A stretch of 20,787 bases of DNA from DASZMJ01 sp035551935 (GTDB lineage Bacteria; Planctomycetota; Planctomycetia; Isosphaerales; Isosphaeraceae), in the NCBI GenBank assembly GCA_035551935.1, contig DASZMJ010000206.1, forward strand, positions 1 through 20,787, given 5' to 3'. Numbering within the stretch: the stretch's first letter is position 1; every line of letters starts with the position of its first letter. The position numbers were made by a program, and so were the translations under genes. Under the pieces are notes generated by a model that saw only the letters and a program-made list of their open reading frames with translations, searched no databases and had not been told where the DNA came from. Of this stretch, positions 1 through 8,002 are shown one piece after another.

Positions 1-2944
1 CGTTGGCGAGGTTGACCGGGCGGAAGAGGGGGTCGGTCGAGCGGATGAACTCGGACCTGGGGTAGGCGTTGCGGAGCTGGGTCAGGCCGTCCTTCACGAC
101 GATCTTGGCGCGGCGGACGAGGCGGCCGACCGGCTCGGCGAAGACGAGGTCGCCGCGGAGGTCGGCCGGCAGGCGGTCGGCGCGGACGATCTCCTGGCCG
201 CAGGTGGCGGTGAAGTGGTTGAGGGTCTGCTCCTTGATGCGGAGCCGCATCGTGCCGCCCTGCGCGTCGCCGATGCCCGGCGTCGCCGGCCACGTCTCCT
301 CGAAGCCGTCCTCGAACTGGTCGGCGACGCTGAAGGCGCCGTAGACGATCGGCGCCTGGAAGTTCAGCGGCCCGCGCTCGCCGCCGCCGTCGACGAACCA
401 CATCTTGCCGAAGTCGTCCTGCGCCAGGCCCCACTGCCCGCCGTTGGGCGCGGTCGGCTCGCGGACGACGCCCTTCGGCGTCCAGCGGAGGCGGAAGGCG
501 TTGTAGGTCGTATAAATCCAGTTATCCAGGCCCCAGACCATGCCGCTCTGCTGATGCTCCAGGTTGCCGCGCCGGCCGACGCCGACGGTGAACAGCTCCT
601 TCGTGTCGGCCACGCCGTCGCCATTCGTGTCGGTGTACTTGAAGACGTCGTCGGCGTCCGTCTCGATCGCCAGGACGCTGTCCCCCTGCCACGGCAGGAC
701 GAACCGGGGCAGGACGAGCTTGTCGACGAAGATGGTGTGGCGGTCATACGTGCCGTCGCCGTCGGTGTCCTCGTGGCGCGAGATCCGGCTGATCGGGTCG
801 TGCTCGTTCTTGCCGTCGATGTCCTGCATGTAGGTCCGCATCTCGGCGACGTACATCCGGCCGTCGCCGTCGAAGGCCACGGCGACGGGCTCCTCGACGT
901 CCGGCTCGGCCAGGACGAGCTCGAGGCGGTAGCCCTTGGGCAGGAGGAACCGCTTCGCCTCCTCGGCGGGCGACAGGGGCTTGATCGGCTCCTTGGGCGT
1001 GAAGTCGGCCCCCTTGGCGACCTCCTCGTCGAGGGCCTTCTCGGCCGCCCGGGCGCCGGCGCCCCGGCCGAACCGCGTCTGCGGCCAGGCGCGATCGAAC
1101 CCCGCGTGGAGCGCCGCCTCGTCGAGCGTGCCGGCCTTGGCGGCGTCCCAGCGGTCGAACCAGCGGCCGAACGTCCCGACCAGCTCGTCGCGGGTGAGCC
1201 TGCCGTCCTTGTCGACGTCGCTGGCCGCGAACAGCCCCGGGCCGACGAACAGGGCCGGGCCGAACCCCTGCTGCGACCTCGGCAGGATCGCGCCGAACCG
1301 CGGCGTGAAGTGGTCGAGGCCGACCGTGCCTTCCGTGTCGGGGTCGAGCTTGTCGAACCAGGCCTCGGCCAGCCCCGTGAATTCCCGCCTCGAGACCTTG
1401 CCGTCGCCGTCCTTGTCCCCTTGCGCCACGACGACCGGCGCCAGGGCCGTGCCGCCGGTCGGGATCATCGCGTTGTTGCCGCGCCCCCTGGCCTGCGCGC
1501 GGCCGTTCTGGGCCGGCAGCCCCAGCGCCCAGCGGATGCCGCCGAGCAGGTGCCGCTGGTACGCCTCGGCCACCTCGGGCGGATTCTCGCGATGGCCGTT
1601 CTGGTCCTTCCACGACGGGTCCCAGACGTCCTCGCGATGGCCCAGCGACGTGTAGAAGACCCGTCCCTTGCCGTACTCGCGCGTCCACGAGACCGGGTAA
1701 TGCCCCGGCTCGCCGGTGTTGGGGTGCTCGTCCATGTCGAGGAGGTCGTGGACGTTCTTCGGGTCGTAATTCTTGTAGAGATAGACTTCCTCGAAGACCG
1801 TCAGCGTGTTCCCCAGCCCTTGGTTCGCGGGGTGGCGCGGGTCTTCGTTCTTGATATCGACCTCGACTTGCGCCTGGTGGTTGGCGAACTCGCCGCCGAG
1901 CATCTTCGCGTAGCCGGGGTCGCCGTGGAGGGTGTCGGCGGCGGCGTGCATGCCGATGAAGGCGTGGCCGTCCTCGACCCACTTGTAGAAGGCGTCGAGG
2001 TCGGGGATGGGGAGGTCGCCGGTGGTGTTGAGGAAGATGACGCCGTCGTAGCGCCTGAGGGCCTCGGGGCTCATCTTCTCGGCGAGGACCCGCCGGATCG
2101 CCTCCTCGGCCTTGGGATTGCGGCCGAAGCCGGGGATGTTCGGCCGGGGCAGCGCGGCGTTCAGGCCGTCGCGCAGCTCGGTCTCGCTCAGGATGCCGTC
2201 CTTGTCGGCGTCCCAGGCGGTCGACCACTTCGAGAAGGCGACCCGGAGTTCGTCGCGGGTGAGCGTGCCGTCCTTGTCGGCGTCGAGGGCGGTGAAGAGC
2301 CCGCCGCCGATGAAGCCGCCGAGGTTCATCGGCGGGGCGCTGCGACGGACGCGGTGCTGTCCCTTGACCGTCGCGGCTTGCTGGCGATTCGCCGCGCCCG
2401 GGGGCATCAGGAGCTCGCCGATCCGCGCGGTGAACTCCCGACGGCTGAGCTTGCCGGCCTTGTCGGGGTCGAGCTTATCGGACCACGCGCCGGCGAGGGC
2501 CGCGAATTCCTGCTTCGAGACCTTGCCGTCGCCGTCCTTGTCCGCCTGCGTGCGGATCGGCGTCAGCAGGATCGACGCCGGGCCGAAGCCGCCGCCGGGC
2601 CGGGCGGGGGCGTTGGCGGGCCGATTGGCGCGGGCGGCCTCGGCCTTCCTGGCCATGTCGGCCTTCTCGGCGTCGGTCAGCGCGTACTTCGGGTCGCGGG
2701 GGTCGACCGAGGCGAAGTCGAGGGTGATGTCGCCCGACTTCGCCGCGAGCTCGCGGAGCACCTTCTCGCCGACCTCGATCGAGCTGTGCCGGAAGCCGGT
2801 CGTCACGTCGACGACGAGCACGTGTTTCGTGCCCGACGGCGCCGCCCGCCGCGGGGCCGGGGCCTGCCCCTGGCCGATCGCCCACGAGACGAGGCCGACC
2901 AGACCCGCGCCGACACAAAGCACGAACATGCGCGCCCGCAACAT
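1..2944 (-). CDS. Secreted ThuA / EF-hand / PVC-type dehydrogenase multidomain protein (partial, runs off left edge)
   Basis: The frame is open from an ATG at 2944 to base 2, so 981 residues are visible and the C-terminus lies outside the window. A GGAGG sits 8 bases before the ATG. Residues 1-25 are a hydrophobic signal peptide. A ThuA-like (trehalose utilisation, class I glutamine-amidotransferase-like fold) domain begins at about residue 32 (KHVLVVDVTTGFRHSS) and resumes at about 270-475 (DGVIFLNTTGDLP, FIGMHAAADT, FYTSLGHRED). Between the two parts, at about 130-260, lie four EF-hand-like loops such as DADKDGTLTRDE and DADKDGILSETE. A second four-loop cassette lies at about 505-620. From about 650 onward the sequence matches the planctomycete membrane-bound dehydrogenase N-terminal family, a beta-propeller resembling sugar dehydrogenases (GYRLELVLAEPDVEEPVAVA, GRMYVAEMRTY). 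Role in carbohydrate oxidation at the cell envelope is inferred. Downstream of the M16 protease gene by 103 bases on the same strand. Confidence 0.88.
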   Translation of the reverse strand, partial: MLRARMFVLCVGAGLVGLVSWAIGQGQAPAPRRAAPSGTKHVLVVDVTTGFRHSSIEVGEKVLRELAAKSGDITLDFASVDPRDPKYALTDAEKADMARKAEAARANRPANAPARPGGGFGPASILLTPIRTQADKDGDGKVSKQEFAALAGAWSDKLDPDKAGKLSRREFTARIGELLMPPGAANRQQAATVKGQHRVRRSAPPMNLGGFIGGGLFTALDADKDGTLTRDELRVAFSKWSTAWDADKDGILSETELRDGLNAALPRPNIPGFGRNPKAEEAIRRVLAEKMSPEALRRYDGVIFLNTTGDLPIPDLDAFYKWVEDGHAFIGMHAAADTLHGDPGYAKMLGGEFANHQAQVEVDIKNEDPRHPANQGLGNTLTVFEEVYLYKNYDPKNVHDLLDMDEHPNTGEPGHYPVSWTREYGKGRVFYTSLGHREDVWDPSWKDQNGHRENPPEVAEAYQRHLLGGIRWALGLPAQNGRAQARGRGNNAMIPTGGTALAPVVVAQGDKDGDGKVSRREFTGLAEAWFDKLDPDTEGTVGLDHFTPRFGAILPRSQQGFGPALFVGPGLFAASDVDKDGRLTRDELVGTFGRWFDRWDAAKAGTLDEAALHAGFDRAWPQTRFGRGAGARAAEKALDEEVAKGADFTPKEPIKPLSPAEEAKRFLLPKGYRLELVLAEPDVEEPVAVAFDGDGRMYVAEMRTYMQDIDGKNEHDPISRISRHEDTDGDGTYDRHTIFVDKLVLPRFVLPWQGDSVLAIETDADDVFKYTDTNGDGVADTKELFTVGVGRRGNLEHQQSGMVWGLDNWIYTTYNAFRLRWTPKGVVREPTAPNGGQWGLAQDDFGKMWFVDGGGERGPLNFQAPIVYGAFSVADQFEDGFEETWPATPGIGDAQGGTMRLRIKEQTLNHFTATCGQEIVRADRLPADLRGDLVFAEPVGRLVRRAKIVVKDGLTQLRNAYPRSEFIRSTDPLFRPVNLAN

Positions 2945-3047
2945 GGCACGAACCTCCGACCGAGCCGAGTTGTGCGTCGAGAGACGAGATGTAAGAGCGT
3001 CTCTACCACGACCGCCGTCCGAAGAAAAGCGGGCACCGGCGGCCGCT

Positions 3048-5756
3048 TCACGCGCAATCGGCCCGGGCACGGCGGCGGGGGGCCGAGGTCGGGCCGTATT
3101 CGACGCGGACGAGGGCCGCCGGGTCGATGTGGCGGCGGGCGGCCTGGCGGACCTGGCGGGGGGTGACGCGAGCGATCCGCTCGGGCCAGCGCAACGGCTC
3201 GTCCAGCGGCAACGACCACCGCTCCAGCTCGAGCAGCCGCTCGGCGCGCTGGCCGACGGTCTGATAGTCGAAGACCCAGGCGCCGGCCAGGTAGCGACGG
3301 GCGCGGTCGACCTCCTCGTCGTCGAAGGCGCCGCGGTGCACGGCCCGGATCTGCTCCAAGGCCGCGGCGACGGCGCGGTCGGCCTCGTCGGGGCCGGTGC
3401 CGATGTAGATCCGGAAGAGGCCCGGGGCCAGGTCGGCCGAGTCGGTCATGCCGCCGCCGACGGTGTAGGCCAGGCCCAGCTCGTCGCGGAGCGTCCGGCT
3501 GAGGCGGTCGGCGAAGCCGGGGCCGCTGCCGAGGATGTGGTCGAGCACGACGAGCGCGTCATAATCCGGGTCGTCGCGCGCGACGCCCAGGTGCCCGAGC
3601 AGGATGTGGACCTGCGCCCCCTCGTGCGACACCCGCCGCAGTCTCGGCCGCGACGCCCGCGACGGCCGCTCCGGCGTCGGCAAGGGACTACCGAGCCCAT
3701 GCCAGGGGGCGAGGTTCCGGCGGAGCAAGGCCCGGAGCTCGCGGGGCTCGAAGTCGCCGACGGCCACGAGGAAGGCGTTCTCGGGCGTGAAGAACCGCTC
3801 GTGGTGCGCGCGGACGTCGTCCAGGCCCAGGCCCGCGAGCTGCCGCGCGCCGCCGCGGACGTCGCGGCCATACGGGTGGTCGCCGTAGACGACCGAGCGG
3901 AAGAGCAGGTCGGCGCGGAAGGCCGGGTCGTCGCGGTCGGCCCGCAACTCGGCGGCGATCCGCCGCCGAGCCCAGAGGAAGTTCTCGGCCGGGAAGGCGG
4001 GCCGGATCAGGACGTCGGCCAGCAGCTCGACGGCCAAGGGGAGGTCCTCGGCGTTGACCCGGACCGAGGCCCCGGTGGCGCCGATCTCCAGGGTCCCGCC
4101 CACGTCCTCGATCGCCTCGGCCACCGCGTCGGCCGTCCGCGTGGTCGTCCCCTCCTCGCGCATGCGGCCGGTCAGGTACGCCAGGCCCGGCTTCGCCTCG
4201 CGGAAGACGCCGGCATCGACGTACGCCTCCAGCGCCACCGTGCCGGTCCCCGGCCGGCGCTCGGTCAGGACGCGGAGGCCGTTGGGCAAGACCGTTCGGG
4301 TCGGCCGGTACGGCGCGACGCTGGGGGCCCGGCCGGGGACGACCAGGGGCACGGTCGGCCCGGCCGCGGCGTCCTCCGGGCCGATCGGCCAGGCCAACGG
4401 CCCGCCCCGCGAGGTCGCCGGCCCCGGCCGCTTGGCGTCGCCGTCGCGGCCCGCGACGACGACCCCCCGCGCCGGCCGGGGCAACGACCAGCCGGCCGTC
4501 AGGGCCGAGTCGACCAGATAGGTCGAGGCCACGCGACGGATGTCGTCGGCGGTGACGGCCAGGGCCGCGCGGTGCTGGCCTTGCCAGGCGCGCCAGTCGT
4601 CCCAGAGGGCGACCTGGCCGAGCCCGGCGGCGAGGCCGCCGAGGTCTTCCTGCTCCCAGCGCCAGGCGGCCTCGAGCCGGCGTCGCGACCGGGCCAGCTC
4701 GGCCGCGGTCGGCCCCTCGGCGGCGAGCCGGTCGAGCACGGCGCGGACCTCGGCCTCGACCCGGGGGGCCTCGACCCCGGGCGCCGCCTCGAGCTGGATG
4801 AGGAACTGCCCCGAGAGCCGCGCCCCTTCCTGCGCCGCGTCGATCCAGGTCGCGGCCCGGCGGCGCTCGACCAGGTGCTCCCAGAGCCGCGACCGCCGGC
4901 CGCAGGTCAGGAGGTCGGAGAGCACGTCGAGCGCCGGCGTGTCGGGGTGGCCGAGCGGGACGGTCCGCCAGCCGAGCAGCCCGCGGGCGACGCCGTCGGA
5001 TTCCAAGAGCGCGAAGTCGCGCCGGCCGATCTGCTTCGGCTCGGGCGGCGGCGGGCCCGGCCGCTCGATCGGGCCGCGGGGCAACGCCTCGAACTCGGCG
5101 GCGATCCGGTCCAGGACCCGCCCCGGCTCGACGGCGCCGACGACGACCAGGACCGCCCCCTCGGGCCGGTAATGCAAGGCGTAGAAGGCCCGCAGGTCGG
5201 CCGCGTCGAGCCGACGCAAGTCTTCGGGCCAGCCGAGGATCGGGTTGCGATAGGGGTGGACGAGGTAGCTGACCGTCAGGTGCATCTGGTCGAGCCGGCC
5301 CAGGGGCGAGTCGAGCTCGCGGGCCCGCTCCTCGACGATCACCCGCCGCTCGGCCTCGACCTCGGCCTCGTCGAAGGTGGCGTTGCGCATCCGGTCGGCC
5401 TCGACGGCCAGCGCCAGGGGCCAGCGGTCGGCGGGGAAGGCGAACCAGTAGTGCGTCAAGTCCTCGGCCGTCTCGGCGTTGGCCTGGCCGGCGGCGGCGA
5501 AGGCGAGGCGGTCGATTTGCCCCTTGGGGAACCGCTCGGTCCCCTTGAACAGCATGTGCTCGACGAAATGCGCCAGGCCGGAGCGGCCCGGCGGCTCGTC
5601 GACCGAGCCGACCGGGTAGTACAGGTCGCAGACGACGACCGGGGCCCCCGGCCTGGGGAGCACCAGGGCCTTCAGCCCGTTGGCCAGCGTCCGCTCGAAG
5701 ACCGGCAGGTCTCCCACCCAGGGGGGCGACGGCGGGGCGGTCAAGCGTCGGGCCAT
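3048..5756 (-). CDS. M16 family zinc metallopeptidase, two-lobed (pitrilysin/processing-peptidase type)
   Basis: The chosen ATG at 5756 gives 902 residues; a GAGAGGG motif lies about 5 bases upstream. The frame stays open back to 6065, but that extension is low-complexity and unlike the family. The N-terminal half (residues 15-450) carries the inverted zinc motif HFVEH at 63-67, with the third ligand expected at Glu142 or Glu143 (RRVIVEERARE). The C-terminal half (about 485-902) repeats the fold, starting TVLPNGLRVLTERRPG. It has GLAYLTGRM where the zinc motif would be, so it is the inactive partner lobe, and it keeps the late motif RDELGLAYTVGGGM. Single-chain M16 enzymes of this size cleave peptides or unfolded segments held between the two lobes. 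No convincing signal peptide is seen with this start. It is followed on the same strand by the ThuA gene. Confidence 0.93.
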   Translation of the reverse strand: MARRLTAPPSPPWVGDLPVFERTLANGLKALVLPRPGAPVVVCDLYYPVGSVDEPPGRSGLAHFVEHMLFKGTERFPKGQIDRLAFAAAGQANAETAEDLTHYWFAFPADRWPLALAVEADRMRNATFDEAEVEAERRVIVEERARELDSPLGRLDQMHLTVSYLVHPYRNPILGWPEDLRRLDAADLRAFYALHYRPEGAVLVVVGAVEPGRVLDRIAAEFEALPRGPIERPGPPPPEPKQIGRRDFALLESDGVARGLLGWRTVPLGHPDTPALDVLSDLLTCGRRSRLWEHLVERRRAATWIDAAQEGARLSGQFLIQLEAAPGVEAPRVEAEVRAVLDRLAAEGPTAAELARSRRRLEAAWRWEQEDLGGLAAGLGQVALWDDWRAWQGQHRAALAVTADDIRRVASTYLVDSALTAGWSLPRPARGVVVAGRDGDAKRPGPATSRGGPLAWPIGPEDAAAGPTVPLVVPGRAPSVAPYRPTRTVLPNGLRVLTERRPGTGTVALEAYVDAGVFREAKPGLAYLTGRMREEGTTTRTADAVAEAIEDVGGTLEIGATGASVRVNAEDLPLAVELLADVLIRPAFPAENFLWARRRIAAELRADRDDPAFRADLLFRSVVYGDHPYGRDVRGGARQLAGLGLDDVRAHHERFFTPENAFLVAVGDFEPRELRALLRRNLAPWHGLGSPLPTPERPSRASRPRLRRVSHEGAQVHILLGHLGVARDDPDYDALVVLDHILGSGPGFADRLSRTLRDELGLAYTVGGGMTDSADLAPGLFRIYIGTGPDEADRAVAAALEQIRAVHRGAFDDEEVDRARRYLAGAWVFDYQTVGQRAERLLELERWSLPLDEPLRWPERIARVTPRQVRQAARRHIDPAALVRVEYGPTSAPRRRARADCA

Positions 5757-6058
5757 GGCTGCCCTCTCGGTCGGTTGGCCGGGATCGCCGCGCCGGGGCC
5801 GGTGGTCGCCGCGGTCGCGCGATCGATCGGGGCCGGGCCCCCTCTCCGGGCACCCCGCCCCGCGAAGTTTACCACCCCCGCCGGCCCCCGGAAGCGCCTC
5901 CCCCCCGATTCCCGGGGGGTCGTCGACCCGACGCGCCGGCAGGATCGGCCCCACCCTCATAACATGGGACGGGAACCACCCCCTCCATCGTCTTTCGAAC
6001 CGGCGCCGGTCGCAAGGGCACTTCGCCGGGAACGCCCCCGCCGCGACCGCCTCGGCGC
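5757..6058. other. Divergent intergenic region
   Basis: About 300 bases separate the start of the M16 gene from the promoter of the charged-protein gene on the plus strand. Open frames cross it on both strands, but they are proline/arginine-rich and look like GC-driven shadows. It should hold the M16 promoter; I could not pick a convincing one. Confidence 0.5.
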
Positions 6059-6087
6059 TGGTCAAACGGGGCGTCGGCCGCTACAAT
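6059..6087 (+). promoter_or_regulatory. Candidate sigma-70-type promoter for the charged-protein gene
   Basis: TGGTCA at 6059-6064 (4 of 6 to the -35 consensus) and TACAAT at 6082-6087 (5 of 6 to the -10 consensus) are separated by 17 bases. Transcription would start near 6094, leaving a leader of about 43 bases. Prediction from sequence only. Confidence 0.55.
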
Positions 6088-6136
6088 CGGCGGCCGAGGC
6101 CGATCGCGAGCTTTTGCACAGAGGAAGGACGGGTCC

Positions 6137-6649
6137 ATGGCCGGGAAACCGAGAAACCGCCTCGAATTGCGCCGCCAGCACGACGCCGCCGAGCCGCTCG
6201 ACCCGATGGAAGACGGGGCCGAAGACGTCGTCGACGAGGGAGATGAGGGGGAAGAGGTCGAGGCCAAGCCGAAGAAGAAGCCCAAGGCGCCGGCGAAGTC
6301 GAAGGCCAAGACCCCGAAGGCCCCCAAGGCCGCGGCGCGGATGCGGATCGTCTGGGTGGTCGTCAACGACGCCTTCAAGCAGGTCGCGACCTTCGAATAC
6401 GCCCAGAAGGAGGCCGCCCACGCCCGCGCCGCCGAGCTGACGGCCAAGGGCAAGGGGACCCACTTCGTCCAGAAGGTCAAGGAGCCGATGCCCGACAACG
6501 CCCCCGGCCTCGGCGCCGTGATCCCCCGCACCGCCCCGGCCCCCGCGCCCGTCGCCGCCGCCATCGACGAGGCCCCCGCGCCGGAGGACGAGGAGGAAGC
6601 CGAGGAGGAGGAAGAGGAAGACGAGCCCGAGATGGACGATGAGGAGTGA
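6137..6649 (+). CDS. Highly charged conserved hypothetical protein (170 aa)
   Basis: The ATG at 6137 follows AGGAAGGA with 7 bases spacing, a strong RBS, and a good promoter lies upstream. The protein has four zones. An acidic N-terminus (about residues 18-42) is followed by a lysine/proline/alanine-rich stretch (about 43-70, KPKKKPKAPAKSKAK) resembling histone-like tails. A folded-looking core of about 55 residues follows (RMRIVWVVVNDAFKQVATF, then an Ala-rich helix and GKGTHFVQKVKEPM). The C-terminus is acidic (about 150-170, almost all Glu and Asp). I do not recognise a named family. The basic tail might bind nucleic acid while the acidic ends are disordered; that is inference. It is monocistronic: a strong hairpin and an opposing tRNA gene follow. 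Confidence 0.8.
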   Translation: MAGKPRNRLELRRQHDAAEPLDPMEDGAEDVVDEGDEGEEVEAKPKKKPKAPAKSKAKTPKAPKAAARMRIVWVVVNDAFKQVATFEYAQKEAAHARAAELTAKGKGTHFVQKVKEPMPDNAPGLGAVIPRTAPAPAPVAAAIDEAPAPEDEEEAEEEEEEDEPEMDDEE

Positions 6650-6658
6650 CCGACCTCG

Positions 6659-6689
6659 CGTCGCAGGCACGCGGAGCGTGCCTGCGACG
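6659..6689. terminator. Strong hairpin between the charged-protein gene and tRNA-Ile
   Basis: A perfect 13-bp stem (CGTCGCAGGCACG at 6659-6671 and its complement at 6677-6689) encloses a 5-base loop, 10 bases after the stop codon at 6649. There is no U-tract on either side, so it would be a non-canonical or bidirectional terminator, or a REP-like palindrome. It lies between converging transcripts. Confidence 0.6.
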
Positions 6690-6707
6690 AAGCATCGGGT
6701 TCAAGAA

Positions 6708-6781
6708 TGGGCGCACCATGATTCGAACATGGGACCTCACCCTTATCAGGGGTGCGCTCTAGCCGACTGAGCTATGCGCCC
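6708..6781 (-). tRNA. tRNA-Ile (GAT)
   Basis: On the minus strand the 74 bases fold as a full cloverleaf. The acceptor GGGCGCA pairs with TGCGCCC, followed by discriminator A. A D-arm GCTCAGTCGGCTAGAGC is present, the anticodon loop is CTGATAA with anticodon GAT, and the T-arm contains TTCGAAT. The 3' CCA is not encoded. It stands alone and is not in an rRNA operon within this window. Confidence 0.96.
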
Positions 6782-6863
6782 AACGTCATCGGGGCTCGAC
6801 GACGGACCCCATTGTAATCGACCGGTCCGGCCCGTCAACCACCCACCGCCCGACGGCTCCTCC

Positions 6864-6995
6864 CTCTTCACTCACCCGAAGCGCAAGCGAGGGCCTTCCT
6901 TCGCCCAACACGACGGGGAGGGCCGTCCCTTCCGCAGGAGACGACCGGAGCGAGTGGGATGGACGCCCTCGCTTGCGCGTCGGGTTGATAAAGAG
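6864..6995. repeat. Imperfect inverted repeat (31-base arms) in the tRNA-ABC spacer
   Basis: The left arm is 6864-6894 and the right arm 6965-6995. The inner 21 bases (ACCCGAAGCGCAAGCGAGGG plus C, against the complement of 6965-6985) match at 20 of 21, and the outer 10 bases match at 6. The 70-base centre shows no gene. The layout resembles a REP-like or miniature mobile repeat. No protein-coding gene is seen between the tRNA and the next promoter. Confidence 0.65.
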
Positions 6996-7032
6996 CGGCG
7001 CGGAGGCGTCGGGAACGCGGCCCGCCGGACCG

Positions 7033-7062
7033 TTGCAATCGGCTCGGGCGTTGGCGCATAAT
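7033..7062 (+). promoter_or_regulatory. Candidate promoter of the ABC-transporter operon
   Basis: TTGCAA at 7033-7038 and CATAAT at 7057-7062 (5 of 6 to the -10 consensus) are separated by 18 bases. Transcription would start near 7069, giving a leader of about 180 bases before the ATPase gene. The -10 box overlaps the first in-frame ATG at 7061, which argues against translation starting there. Confidence 0.5.
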
Positions 7063-7246
7063 GACGGCCCTATGGCGGCAGGAGGGTCGGCCGGCGCGTG
7101 CGACGACCGAACCGACGGCCGTCGGGCGTCGAAGTGAAGGGGAGGACGGTCCCCGGGTGCCGGACCCGGCGCGCGGGCGATCGAGTCCGACCCCGGCTAG
7201 CGACACGAGGGAACGCTCCCAACGCAACGCGAGGATGGCGCCAGGT

Positions 7247-7975
7247 ATGTCCACGCCCGTGATGATCGAGGCCCGCAACCTCAGCAAGCAGTTCGGCTCG
7301 TTCCTGGCGGTGCGCGACGTGTCGTTCGAGGTCCCGCGCGGGCAGGTCGTGGCCTTCCTCGGGCCCAACGGCGCCGGCAAGACCACGACGATGCGGCTCT
7401 TGACCGGCTTCGTCGCGCCGACCCGCGGCACGGCCCGGATCGCCGGCCTCGACGTGCAGACCGACCGCATCGCCGCGGCCGAGCGCCTCGGGTATCTGCC
7501 CGAGAACGGCCCGCTCTACCCCGACATGACGCCGACGGGGCTCCTGGGCTTCTTCGGCAGGGCCCGCGGGCTGGGGTCGCGCCGGCTCAAGGACCGGATC
7601 GAGGCGGTCGTCGAGCAGTGCTCGCTCGGCACGGTCGCCTCCAAGCCGATCGGCAAGCTCTCCAAGGGGTATCGCCAGCGCGTCTCGATGGCGCAGGCGC
7701 TGCTGCACGACCCCGAGGTGCTGATCATGGACGAGCCGACCAGCGGGCTCGACCCGAACCAGATCCGCGGCGTCCGCCAGCTCATCCGCGAGCTCGGCCG
7801 GTCGAAGACGGTCCTGGTCTCGACCCACATCCTCCAGGAGGTCGGCCCGGTGGCCGACCGCGTCCTGTTCATCCACGACGGCCGGCTCGTCTTCGACGGC
7901 ACCCCCGCGCAGATGGCGGCCGAGGGGCGATCGCTCGAGGACCAGTTCCACCGCCTCACCGCCCAGCCGGCGTGA
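7247..7975 (+). CDS. ABC transporter ATP-binding protein, GldA-like
   Basis: With the ATG at 7247 the protein has 242 residues, the usual size of an ABC-2-type ATPase. The frame is open back to 7061, but the extra 62 residues are atypical and would begin inside the promoter. A GAGG lies 12 bases before 7247; ATGs at 7235 and 7262 are alternatives. Walker A is GPNGAGKTTT (39-48), the signature is LSKGYRQRVS (138-147, LSKGY in place of LSGGQ, common in this subfamily), Walker B is VLIMDEPTSGLDP (158-170), and the switch histidine is in STHIL (192-196). It should hydrolyse ATP to drive the membrane partner encoded 27 bases downstream. The transported substrate cannot be deduced. The best relatives are GldA and the ATPases of auxiliary gliding-type ABC modules. 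Confidence 0.93.
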   Translation: MSTPVMIEARNLSKQFGSFLAVRDVSFEVPRGQVVAFLGPNGAGKTTTMRLLTGFVAPTRGTARIAGLDVQTDRIAAAERLGYLPENGPLYPDMTPTGLLGFFGRARGLGSRRLKDRIEAVVEQCSLGTVASKPIGKLSKGYRQRVSMAQALLHDPEVLIMDEPTSGLDPNQIRGVRQLIRELGRSKTVLVSTHILQEVGPVADRVLFIHDGRLVFDGTPAQMAAEGRSLEDQFHRLTAQPA

Positions 7976-8002
7976 GGCCCGCCCGAGGCGAGACACCGAC
8001 CC

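Noticed and set aside
215..3166. 983-residue open frame on the plus strand
   Set aside because: It is antisense to the ThuA/dehydrogenase gene, has no family motifs and shows the Arg/Val/Ala/Gly-rich composition typical of shadows in GC-rich DNA.
2112..6440. 1442-residue open frame on the plus strand
   Set aside because: It lies opposite the M16 protease and the 5' part of the ThuA gene, both of which have clear motifs. The composition is low-complexity and it runs into the charged-protein gene in another frame.
7061..7246. N-terminal extension of the ABC ATPase from an ATG at 7061
   Set aside because: The ATG overlaps the probable -10 box and the extra residues are unlike any ABC ATPase N-terminus.
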